From assembly GCA_002409995.1 (NCBI GenBank), contig DHOR01000041.1:21604-85603 (forward strand): a stretch of 64,000 bases of DNA, written 5' to 3'. Position 1 is the stretch's first letter. Each line of letters opens with the position of its first letter. The DNA is from Hungatella sp. UBA5385. Lineage in GTDB: Bacteria > Bacillota > Clostridia > Lachnospirales > Lachnospiraceae. Shown one piece after another: positions 1-7,014 of this stretch. Under the pieces are notes generated by a model. The model was not told the origin of the DNA, made no database searches, and saw only the letters and a program-made list of their open reading frames with translations. Made by a program: the position numbers and the translations under genes.

Positions 1-1
1 T

Positions 2-1138
2 TATCAGGTTACTGTTGGAGATAACAAGGACCGTCTTAAGGATACCATACAAACAGCATTAGACAGGTCGGATATTGTGATTCTCACAGGTGGCTTAGGT
101 CCGACTGAAGATGATATTACAAAAGAAACCTGTGCAGAGGTTATGGGATTTCCTTTAGTTGAAGATTCTCATACCAGACAGTGTATTGAAAATTATTTTA
201 AAAACAATATTTATAAAGAAATTCCTAATAACAACTGGAAACAGACACTTGTACCGGAAGGGGCCACTGTTCTTGATAACCACAATGGCACTGCACCTGG
301 GCTTATTATGGAAAAGGACGGCAAACATGTAATTATTCTTCCCGGACCTCCCAGCGAATTAAAGCCTATGTTTCATGAGCAGGTTACTCCTTACTTAGCT
401 AAGCTGCAGCCTGATGTTATCCGTTCCCAGATGGTTAAAATCTGTGGTCATGGGGAAAGTCAGGTGGAGGACAAGCTGCTGGATATAATTGATGGACAGA
501 CCAATCCAACCATTGCCACTTATGCAAAAACTGCAGAGGTTCATCTGCGAGTCACTGCCAAGGCGGATACTGAAGAAGAGGCAAACGCTCTCATAGAGCC
601 TGTTGTTAATGAGATTAAACATCGTTTTGGTGAAGATGTCTATACAACTGAGGAAGATGAAACTCTGGAAAAGTCAGTTGTGCGTCTGTTGAAAAAATAC
701 AATCTTACAGTTACAACAGCTGAATCCTGTACAGGTGGCCTGATTGCAGGGCGGATTGTTAATGTTCCGGGAGCGTCTGAAGTGTTCCGGGAAGGTTTCG
801 TAACTTATGCTAATAAGGCGAAACGTAAAACCTTAGATGTAAAGAAAACCACCTTGGAAAACTATGGTGCTGTCAGCAAGCAGACTGCTAAGGAGATGGC
901 TGCAGGTGGAGTATTTGCTGCAGATGCAGACACCTGTATTGCAGTTACCGGGATTGCCGGCCCTGATGCTGATGGTGCAAAGCCGGTTGGACTTGTTTAC
1001 ATTGCCTGTTACATGAAGGACAGCATAAAAGTGGAAGAGTATCATTTTAAAGGAAGCAGGGAACAGATCAGAGAACAGACTGTAATCAGAGCCCTTGACC
1101 TTCTGCGCAGACAGGTTCTCAATAATTACGGTACTTAA
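2..1138 (+). CDS. cinA: CinA family protein (5' end cut by window)
   Basis: The reading frame is open from base 2, so the gene begins before the window; against a usual CinA length of about 410 residues, roughly 35 N-terminal residues are missing. The N-terminal half is a MoaB/MogA-like (COG1058) domain with TGGLGPTEDD near the start. The C-terminal half, from about residue 230, is a PncC-type nicotinamide-nucleotide amidase domain with TTAESCTGGLIAGR and AVTGIAGPDA. Known family members deamidate nicotinamide mononucleotide and hydrolyse ADP-ribose in pyridine-nucleotide salvage. An internal GTG at 77 is not the true start. A possible operon link to the next gene is suggested by the 23-bp gap. 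Family assignment is firm; which activities persist is inferred. Confidence 0.93.
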   Translation, partial: YQVTVGDNKDRLKDTIQTALDRSDIVILTGGLGPTEDDITKETCAEVMGFPLVEDSHTRQCIENYFKNNIYKEIPNNNWKQTLVPEGATVLDNHNGTAPGLIMEKDGKHVIILPGPPSELKPMFHEQVTPYLAKLQPDVIRSQMVKICGHGESQVEDKLLDIIDGQTNPTIATYAKTAEVHLRVTAKADTEEEANALIEPVVNEIKHRFGEDVYTTEEDETLEKSVVRLLKKYNLTVTTAESCTGGLIAGRIVNVPGASEVFREGFVTYANKAKRKTLDVKKTTLENYGAVSKQTAKEMAAGGVFAADADTCIAVTGIAGPDADGAKPVGLVYIACYMKDSIKVEEYHFKGSREQIREQTVIRALDLLRRQVLNNYGT

Positions 1139-1161
1139 GCAAACATCAGGAGGATAAATAT

Positions 1162-2505
1162 TTGGATACCCGTTTATTAAAAAAGCAATTGACTGCAGCC
1201 TACCAGTATTCTTATACAAGACTGGTGCTGAATTATTATACTTTTTTTGAAACTATAGCTGAGGAAACAGAGATTCCCCAGCAGACACTCCGTTCCATTG
1301 AGACATTTAACCGTATTTTAGGCAGTTATTATGCAGGAGAGAAGATAGAAGCCGATTTATTACAGCTGAGAGATCAGGTAATTGGTGAAGTTGAGGTTCT
1401 CACTGTTTATACGGACTGTTTTCAGATTTATGAATATATATTAAACCGTCTGGAACGAAAATTCAAAGACCTTCCGGAAACAGATTATAATGATGAAGCC
1501 TTTGCTAATCAGCTGATGACATTCATTACTGATACAAAGGATTCTGTTGTTATGAATGGCAGAATCAAACAGGTGATCGGCCAGCTTCCTGTTCGAATGA
1601 CGAAGCAGAAATTCTTCTCTCTGATAAAAGAAGGTTTATCTGTTTACATCGGCTCCCCCAGAGAGAGTCTTCATGATATGATGTATGTTTTGCGTACAGA
1701 GTCCATGGCAGGACTTCCTGAGAATATGGCAGAGGGCCATAAGGAGCTGTTTGAGTCTTTGGAGCAATTCCGTGTAAGAGATTATAAAAACATAAGTAAA
1801 GAGGCATATGAAGAGGCGGCTGCCATTATGGACTTATCCAGCGGCCAGCTTATGAAGGAAGCCGGCATTTATATGGCTCTTCAGGATTTAATCAATGATT
1901 TATTGGTGATGATATTATCATCTGATGATGCAGTAACAGATGTTAATGAAGAGGATTTATATGAATCTCTGGTTTCTGAAATTCTTGAACGATTGACAAA
2001 AGAGGATTATGAAGGTTCAGAAGTTAGTTTCTATGACAGGCTGACACAGATGGAAGGCCGTCAGGAAGCATATTATGAGCGGTATCTCCGCTGTGAGCTT
2101 CCGGAAGAGGATGAGGAACTTAAACATGATCCTGATTATGTAAAGGCTGTCAATGTGGACCGTCTGCTTTCGGGAAGCAGCTTTGCAAGCCTTATGCAGC
2201 TCAGCACAGAAGCAATCCAAATGGATGCAGAAATGGCTGCACAACCAGTAGACAGGCAATATCTAGAAGAGACTGCGGAAAGCTATTTTAAAGAGCTTGA
2301 AGAAGTATTTGCAGGAACCACCAGACCGGTAATGCGCTCCATTATGGCTAAGGTGCTGTCAGACCTGCCGGTGTATTTTAACTCGATTGATGAAATCTCA
2401 GCCTACATCAGAGGAAGCCTTACAAGCTGTATGGATGAAGCAGAAAAACGAACCTGCAAGGAATTAATGGAAGAGCTGATGGATTATGAAAATAACCTGG
2501 TATGA
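1162..2505 (+). CDS. Conserved hypothetical protein, DUF6179-like
   Basis: This 447-residue, acidic, largely helical protein has no signal peptide, no membrane segment and no catalytic motif I can name. The start is a TTG at 1162, chosen because AGGAGG at 1149-1154 lies 7 bases upstream. I recall similar Lachnospiraceae proteins carried as DUF6179, but this is from memory and uncertain. It overlaps the next gene by 20 bp, which implies translational coupling, so the two products may act together. Alternatives cannot be ranked from sequence alone. Confidence 0.7.
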   Translation: MDTRLLKKQLTAAYQYSYTRLVLNYYTFFETIAEETEIPQQTLRSIETFNRILGSYYAGEKIEADLLQLRDQVIGEVEVLTVYTDCFQIYEYILNRLERKFKDLPETDYNDEAFANQLMTFITDTKDSVVMNGRIKQVIGQLPVRMTKQKFFSLIKEGLSVYIGSPRESLHDMMYVLRTESMAGLPENMAEGHKELFESLEQFRVRDYKNISKEAYEEAAAIMDLSSGQLMKEAGIYMALQDLINDLLVMILSSDDAVTDVNEEDLYESLVSEILERLTKEDYEGSEVSFYDRLTQMEGRQEAYYERYLRCELPEEDEELKHDPDYVKAVNVDRLLSGSSFASLMQLSTEAIQMDAEMAAQPVDRQYLEETAESYFKELEEVFAGTTRPVMRSIMAKVLSDLPVYFNSIDEISAYIRGSLTSCMDEAEKRTCKELMEELMDYENNLV

Positions 2506-2800
2506 TCATCTATATGTAGGTGATAAAGCAAAGAAAAAACGTTACAGAATTATACAGGCTATACGTAAAGCACGGATACAAACCGGTGCTTATGTGATTA
2601 CGCCTGCTTTTAATGGGAATAATATACTTGATATCTATCCTGCCATGGAGCTTGCATCTCCTTATTACAAGGACAATGATTTTTTTATCATTGGAATAGC
2701 TGTTGACTATTGGGAAGCGCTGGAGGTGGCGGGAAAGATTATTGACGATTTGTACCGGAGTACCGGTGGTTTTGAACTGGCGGCCTTTTTAAAGGTATAA
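2486..2800 (+). CDS. Hypothetical 104-aa protein coupled to the preceding gene
   Basis: A small soluble protein with a basic N-terminal third (KAKKKRYRIIQAIRKARIQ) and a more hydrophobic, alpha/beta-looking remainder. It starts inside the 3' end of the previous gene (20-bp overlap, different frame), an arrangement typical of translational coupling. I do not recognise a family. Base composition and codon use match the neighbours, so it looks like a real resident gene and not a shadow frame. Confidence 0.65.
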   Translation: MKITWYDHLYVGDKAKKKRYRIIQAIRKARIQTGAYVITPAFNGNNILDIYPAMELASPYYKDNDFFIIGIAVDYWEALEVAGKIIDDLYRSTGGFELAAFLKV

Positions 2801-2821
2801 AATCAGTCTGAAGGATGTGAG

Positions 2822-3820
2822 GTGTTCATGCTTCATATAATTTTATTAATATTAAAAATCATAGGAATCATCCTTTTAGTAATACTGGGGCTGCTTTTGA
2901 CAATAGTGCTTCTTGTTCTTTTAGTGCCTGTAAGGTATCAGTTAAAAGGTTCCTATTACGGAGAGCTAAAGGGGAGAACCAAGATTACCTGGCTGCTTCA
3001 TATACTCTCTGTAACAGCCGCCTATGATGGAGAACCTTCTATTGTAATACGTTTGTTTGGATTTCGTATCTTGAAACCTTCCAGGGCGGAAGAGGAGGAT
3101 ATGCTGGTTCAGGCAATGGAGGTGCTTCCACCGGAAGGAGAGCAGGCGGGAAAGATAATTGCAAAAGAGCCGATAAATAAAGAATTAGCAAACGGGAAAT
3201 CGATAAACGAACAAGCAACAAATAAAGAACCAACAATTAAAGAGTCAGCCAAAGAAGAAACTATAAATAAAGAACCGATCAAAGAAGATTCAACACGACA
3301 TAAAAGTGCAGAAGATAAAACTGAACAAAACAAATCATCTTCTGCCCAATCAGACAACAAAATATTTACCTGGCTAACATCAATTGTAAATAAAATAAAG
3401 TCCATTTTATTAAAACTTAAGTTTTCTTTCCAAAACATTTGTGATAGACTTAGAACCATAAACGAGAAAAAGGAAGAAATCCAGTTATGGATTGCCGATA
3501 AAGAAAATCAGAAGACTATTAAGCTGATGATCAGGCAGGTGAAGAAGCTTGTCCGTGCCATAGCTCCCAGAAAGGGAAAGGGAACTCTTACCTTTGGTTT
3601 TGATGATCCTTATTTAACCGGTCAGATTCTCACAGGTGCAAGCCTGATCTATCCTTTTGTACACAAACACCTGGATCTGTATCCAGTTTTTGATAGACAG
3701 GTTTTGGAGGGAGAGGGCTGGTTTAAAGGAAGAATAAGATTTGGCACTTTAGTAATAATTGGCGGACGTTTGTTATTAAATCGTAATTTTAGGGTATTAT
3801 TAAAGAAATGGATGGGATAA
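2822..3820 (+). CDS. DUF2953-type membrane-anchored protein
   Basis: The 332-residue product has one long N-terminal hydrophobic segment (about residues 5-37). It is followed by a conserved block (VPVRYQLKGSYYG) and a C-terminal block with LTFGFDDPYLTGQ and YPVFDRQVLEGEGWFKGRIRFG, which I associate with DUF2953. Between them, residues about 115-165 form a low-complexity linker built of repeated Lys-Glu-Pro/Asn-Lys-Glu units, coded by AT-rich near-repeats at 3160-3300. DUF2953 proteins commonly sit directly before gerW/ytfJ in Clostridia, as here (17-bp gap to the next gene), so a sporulation-linked envelope role is plausible. Biochemical function is unknown. The first codon read is GTG/TTC ATG context; the start could be 2822 or 2828. 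Confidence 0.75.
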   Translation: MFMLHIILLILKIIGIILLVILGLLLTIVLLVLLVPVRYQLKGSYYGELKGRTKITWLLHILSVTAAYDGEPSIVIRLFGFRILKPSRAEEEDMLVQAMEVLPPEGEQAGKIIAKEPINKELANGKSINEQATNKEPTIKESAKEETINKEPIKEDSTRHKSAEDKTEQNKSSSAQSDNKIFTWLTSIVNKIKSILLKLKFSFQNICDRLRTINEKKEEIQLWIADKENQKTIKLMIRQVKKLVRAIAPRKGKGTLTFGFDDPYLTGQILTGASLIYPFVHKHLDLYPVFDRQVLEGEGWFKGRIRFGTLVIIGGRLLLNRNFRVLLKKWMG

Positions 3821-3837
3821 AGGAGGATTAGCTTTTC

Positions 3838-4263
3838 ATGGCAGATAATAATTTTACAGCTGCAGTTGAAGCCTTATTCAAAGGAATGGATACCTTTGTA
3901 ACGACTAAGACTGTGGTAGGAGATGCGGTAAAGGTGGATGATACCATTATCCTGCCTTTGGTAGATGTAACCTGTGGAATGGCAGCTGGTTCCTTTGCTG
4001 AGAATTCCAAGCAAAAGGGAGCTGGCGGAATGAATGCCAAGATGAGCCCCAGTGCTGTACTGATCATTCAAAACGGAGTGACCAAGCTTGTGAATATTAA
4101 ACAGCAGGATGCCATGACTAAGATTCTTGATATGGTTCCTGACTTTGTGAATAAGTTTGCAGGTGGTTCAAAGGAGATTTCTCCTGATGCCTTAAAGGTG
4201 GCAGAGGAGATGGCTGCATCTGAGGAAGAGGAAAAAGAGGAAAAAGAGGAAAAACCAGAATAA
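3838..4263 (+). CDS. gerW: GerW family sporulation protein (YtfJ)
   Basis: A 141-residue protein with the GerW/YtfJ signature: an N-terminal helical part, the strand-rich core VDDTIILPLVDVTCGMAAGSF, and a glycine-rich turn (KGAGGMNAKMSPSAVLII). It ends in an acidic Glu/Lys tail (EEEEKEEKEEK). In Bacillus, GerW is made in the forespore and is needed for germination responses. Here it follows the DUF2953 gene by 17 bp and shares its operon. The ribosome site AGGAGG (3821-3826) is well placed. Family identity is strong; the germination role is by homology. Confidence 0.92.
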   Translation: MADNNFTAAVEALFKGMDTFVTTKTVVGDAVKVDDTIILPLVDVTCGMAAGSFAENSKQKGAGGMNAKMSPSAVLIIQNGVTKLVNIKQQDAMTKILDMVPDFVNKFAGGSKEISPDALKVAEEMAASEEEEKEEKEEKPE

Positions 4264-4317
4264 GAAGGGGATAAGCCGCATAGGATATCATATAGCCTAT
4301 TTGGATTGAGGGATCAT

Positions 4318-4458
4318 ATGAGAAGAGTATGCGGACTTATGCTATTCTGCTTCGGAGCAGGTATGGCATTCCTGCTGTTTATCCCGGCAACCATTTTAAC
4401 AATATTGTTCATTATCGGATGTCTGGTACTAGGATATAACCTGTTCTGTTATTGGTAG
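4318..4458 (+). CDS. Small membrane protein, 46 aa
   Basis: An ATG at 4318 opens a 46-codon frame ending TAG at 4456-4458. The product begins MRRVCGLMLFCFGAGM and continues with one or two hydrophobic helices, ending GYNLFCYW. The Shine-Dalgarno is modest (GAGGGAT just upstream). I recall near-identical short peptides (MRR-CG-L-F...GYNLF) next to gerW in other Lachnospiraceae, which supports it being real; this is memory, not a search. Role unknown. A strong terminator follows 23 bases later, so it is the last gene of the gerW operon. Confidence 0.65.
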   Translation: MRRVCGLMLFCFGAGMAFLLFIPATILTILFIIGCLVLGYNLFCYW

Positions 4459-4480
4459 CATAGCAGTTTGAGAAAAAAAT

Positions 4481-4513
4481 AACTCCGGGCTGAATATCAG
4501 CTCGGAGTTTTCT
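4481..4513. terminator. Bidirectional rho-independent terminator between gerW operon and rpmB
   Basis: Bases 4481-4509 form a 12-bp stem (AACTCCGGGCTG against CAGCTCGGAGTT, one G-U pair) with a 5-base loop. It is flanked by a run of A on the left and T on the right, so it can end transcripts arriving from both the + strand gerW operon and the - strand rpmB gene. Confidence 0.9.
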
Positions 4514-4525
4514 TAAAATCAATGA

Positions 4526-4714
4526 TTAAGCTCTTTCAACTAAACCGGACTTTAAGCAGGAAGTACATACGTACATCTTCTTATTAGCGCTGTCGTTTAC
4601 TTTAACCTTAACGGACTTTACGTTTGCTTTCCACATCTTGTTGGATCTTCTATGGGAATGGCTCACTGCATTACCAAAGTGAGCAGCTTTTTCACAAATT
4701 GCACATTTAGCCAT
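4526..4714 (-). CDS. rpmB: 50S ribosomal protein L28 (zinc-binding C+ form)
   Basis: The 62-residue product matches bacterial L28 in length and sequence (MAKCAICEKAAHFGNAVSHSHRRSNK). It keeps both Cys pairs, CxxC at residues 4-7 and CxxC near 49-52, expected for the zinc-ribbon form. It sits in the large ribosomal subunit. It is monocistronic: its own promoter lies upstream and a terminator downstream. It diverges from the Asp23-YloV operon, a common arrangement in Firmicutes. AGGAGG precedes the ATG (read on the - strand). Confidence 0.97.
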   Translation of the reverse strand: MAKCAICEKAAHFGNAVSHSHRRSNKMWKANVKSVKVKVNDSANKKMYVCTSCLKSGLVERA

Positions 4715-4772
4715 GATTGCACCTCCTTAACGACACTTGGATTTTATAGTTGTAAAAATCCACAACAAATGT

Positions 4773-4801
4773 ATGATAGCAGAAATTATGGTGTTTTGCA
4801 A
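4773..4801 (-). promoter_or_regulatory. Sigma-A promoter of rpmB
   Basis: Read on the - strand: -35 TTGCAA (4796-4801), a 17-base spacer, and -10 TATCAT (4773-4778). The -10 lies 58 bases ahead of the rpmB start codon. Confidence 0.75.
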
Positions 4802-4842
4802 GTAAAAATTAAAAATTTGTTTCTTTTTTTGGAAAAATATTG

Positions 4843-4848
4843 TATAAT
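4843..4848 (+). promoter_or_regulatory. Probable -10 box for the Asp23-YloV operon
   Basis: A perfect TATAAT lies 33 bases before the start codon of the Asp23 gene. The -35 region is weak: TTTCTT or similar at about 4820. It faces away from the rpmB promoter. Confidence 0.5.
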
Positions 4849-4881
4849 CATATTCAGACAGAAAGAACGGAGGTAGAACTT

Positions 4882-5238
4882 ATGAAGGGTTATATTATGA
4901 ATAAACTGGGCGAGATCCAGATAAGCCCTGATGTTATCGCCATGTACGCAGGCACAACTGCAGTAGAATGTTTCGGCATTGTAGGTATGGCGGCTGTCAG
5001 CATGAAAGATGGTCTTGTAAAGCTGTTGAAGAGAGAAAGCCTGACACACGGCATTAATGTGAATATACAGGACAACCATATTACCATAGACTTCCATGTC
5101 ATCGTAGCATACGGAGTCAGCATTTCAGCAGTTGCTGATAATCTGATAGAGAGTGTGAAATACAAAGTAGAAGAATTCACCGGCATGATGGTAGACAAAA
5201 TCAACATATTTGTCGAAGGTGTAAGAGTGATTGATTAA
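4882..5238 (+). CDS. Asp23/Gls24 family envelope protein (YloU-type)
   Basis: The 118-residue product carries the Asp23/Gls24 (DUF322) fold signature: IQISPDVIAMYAGTTAVECFGIVGM near the N-terminus and VDKINIFVEGVRV at the end. The start at 4882 is preferred over an upstream in-frame codon because CGGAGGTAG ends 7 bases before it. In Bacillus yloU directly precedes yloV, as in this window (14-bp gap). These proteins associate with the membrane or stress responses in Gram-positives; a direct function is not established. Confidence 0.9.
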   Translation: MKGYIMNKLGEIQISPDVIAMYAGTTAVECFGIVGMAAVSMKDGLVKLLKRESLTHGINVNIQDNHITIDFHVIVAYGVSISAVADNLIESVKYKVEEFTGMMVDKINIFVEGVRVID

Positions 5239-5252
5239 GGAGGACACTACCT

Positions 5253-6926
5253 GTGGGTATGAAGTATATAGATGCTTTAATGCTGCAGAAGGCATTTTTA
5301 GCCGGAGCAAAAGGCCTGGAAGCCAAGAAAGAATGGATTAACGAATTAAACGTATTCCCTGTTCCTGACGGCGATACAGGCACTAATATGACAATGACAA
5401 TTATGGCAGCTGCCAGAGAAGTGGCAGCACTGGAACAACCTACGATGGAATCCCTTGCTAAGGCTATTTCATCAGGATCTTTAAGAGGTGCCAGAGGTAA
5501 CTCGGGTGTTATCTTATCACAGTTATTCCGTGGATTTACCAAGGAGATCAAGACAACAGATAAGATTACTACCACGACTCTGGCTAATTCTTTTGTAAGG
5601 GCTGCAGATACAGCTTATAAGGCTGTTATGAAGCCAAAGGAAGGTACCATTCTTACAGTGGCAAGAGGAATGGCTGATAAGGCAGTAGAGCTTGTGACAG
5701 AGACAGAGGACATTCTGGATTTCTGTCAGAAGGTAATTGAATATGGTGACTATGTATTAAGCCAGACACCTGAGATGCTTCCTGTATTAAAGCAGGCAGG
5801 CGTTGTGGATTCAGGCGGTCAGGGTCTGATGCAGGTGGTAAAGGGCGCTCTTGACGGACTTATGGGCAAGGAGATTGATTTAACAGTTGAAGGAACTCCT
5901 TCTGTAAGCGCAGGTGCAGCTGCAGTGAAAACTGAGGATATAGATATCCGTTTTGGCTATTGTACAGAGTTTATAGTCAATTTAGAAAAATCATATGACG
6001 ACAAATCAGAACATGATTTTAAGGGCTTCCTGGAATCCATCGGTGATTCCATTGTTGTTGTATCTGATGATGATATTGTAAAAGTCCATGTCCATACCAA
6101 TGATCCGGGACTGGCAATTCAGAAGGCACTGAGCTACGGTTCTCTTTCCCGTATGAAGATTGATAATATGCGGGAGGAACATCAGGAGAGACTGATTAAG
6201 GATTCAGAGAAGCTGGCTGCACAGCAGAAGGCTGAAGAACAGCAGGAGCTTAATAACGGACCGAGGAAGCCATTTGGATTTATCTCTGTTTCAGTGGGAG
6301 AGGGTCTTGATGAGATATTTAAGGGAATCGGCGCTGATTATCTAATACAGGGCGGTCAGACCATGAATCCAAGCACTGAGGACATGTTAAACGCCATTGA
6401 TAAGGTCAATGCGGATACCATCTACATCCTTCCGAATAATAAAAACATTATACTGGCGGCAGAGCAGGCGAAGAAGCTGGTGGAAGATAAACAGATTATC
6501 GTAATTCCTTCCAAAACCATTCCTCAGGGAATTACAGCTATTATTAATTTCACACCAGACCTCTCCCCGGAAGAGAATGAAAAGAACATGACAGATGAGA
6601 TGGCACATGTGAAAACCGGTCAGATTACCTATGCTGTGCGCAATACCATGATCGATAATATTGAGATCAAAGAAGGCGATATTATGGCTCTTGGTGATGA
6701 TGGAATTCTGGCTGTAGGCAAGGAAACTCAGTCAACGGCGCTGGAAGCCATGAGTGCTATGGTAGAGGATGACTCCGAACTGGTTACCATCTATTATGGA
6801 ACTGATATTAATGAGGAAGAGGCATCTGTGCTTCATGATAAAGCTCAGGAACAGTTCCCTGATTGTGAGATAGAGCTGCACCCAGGCGGTCAGCCGATTT
6901 ACTATTATTTAATATCTGTAGAATAG
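5253..6926 (+). CDS. DAK2-domain fatty acid kinase-like protein (YloV/FakA family)
   Basis: 557 residues, the usual length for YloV/FakA. The N-terminal DhaL/DAK2 domain contains VPDGDTGTN (about 37-45), whose Asp residues bind the Mg-ATP, and RGARGNSGVILSQ. The middle domain and a DegV-like C-terminal domain complete the family layout. FakA phosphorylates fatty acids held by a separate FakB (DegV) protein, feeding phospholipid synthesis. The start is GTG at 5253, since AAGGAGGA ends 9 bases upstream; the ATG at 5259 is too far. Cotranscribed with the Asp23 gene and ended by a terminator before recG. No fakB gene is in view. Confidence 0.88.
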   Translation: MGMKYIDALMLQKAFLAGAKGLEAKKEWINELNVFPVPDGDTGTNMTMTIMAAAREVAALEQPTMESLAKAISSGSLRGARGNSGVILSQLFRGFTKEIKTTDKITTTTLANSFVRAADTAYKAVMKPKEGTILTVARGMADKAVELVTETEDILDFCQKVIEYGDYVLSQTPEMLPVLKQAGVVDSGGQGLMQVVKGALDGLMGKEIDLTVEGTPSVSAGAAAVKTEDIDIRFGYCTEFIVNLEKSYDDKSEHDFKGFLESIGDSIVVVSDDDIVKVHVHTNDPGLAIQKALSYGSLSRMKIDNMREEHQERLIKDSEKLAAQQKAEEQQELNNGPRKPFGFISVSVGEGLDEIFKGIGADYLIQGGQTMNPSTEDMLNAIDKVNADTIYILPNNKNIILAAEQAKKLVEDKQIIVIPSKTIPQGITAIINFTPDLSPEENEKNMTDEMAHVKTGQITYAVRNTMIDNIEIKEGDIMALGDDGILAVGKETQSTALEAMSAMVEDDSELVTIYYGTDINEEEASVLHDKAQEQFPDCEIELHPGGQPIYYYLISVE

Positions 6927-6939
6927 AGACAGTATAATT

Positions 6940-6982
6940 CCCGGGCAGAAACCGAAACCTGATTTTCTGTCCGGGTTTTCTT
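6940..6982 (+). terminator. Rho-independent terminator between yloV and recG
   Basis: A 12-bp stem pairs 6940-6951 (CCCGGGCAGAAA) with 6964-6975 (TTTCTGTCCGGG, one G-U pair), followed by TTTTCTTT. recG begins 32 bases further on, so it probably relies on read-through or a weak promoter that I could not identify. Confidence 0.85.
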
Positions 6983-7014
6983 TATGATATGCTGATTTTT
7001 GGGAGGTAACAATC

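Noticed and set aside
4840..4881. Upstream in-frame start of the Asp23-family gene
   Set aside because: It would begin inside the promoter -10 region; GGAGG before the ATG at 4882 decides the start.
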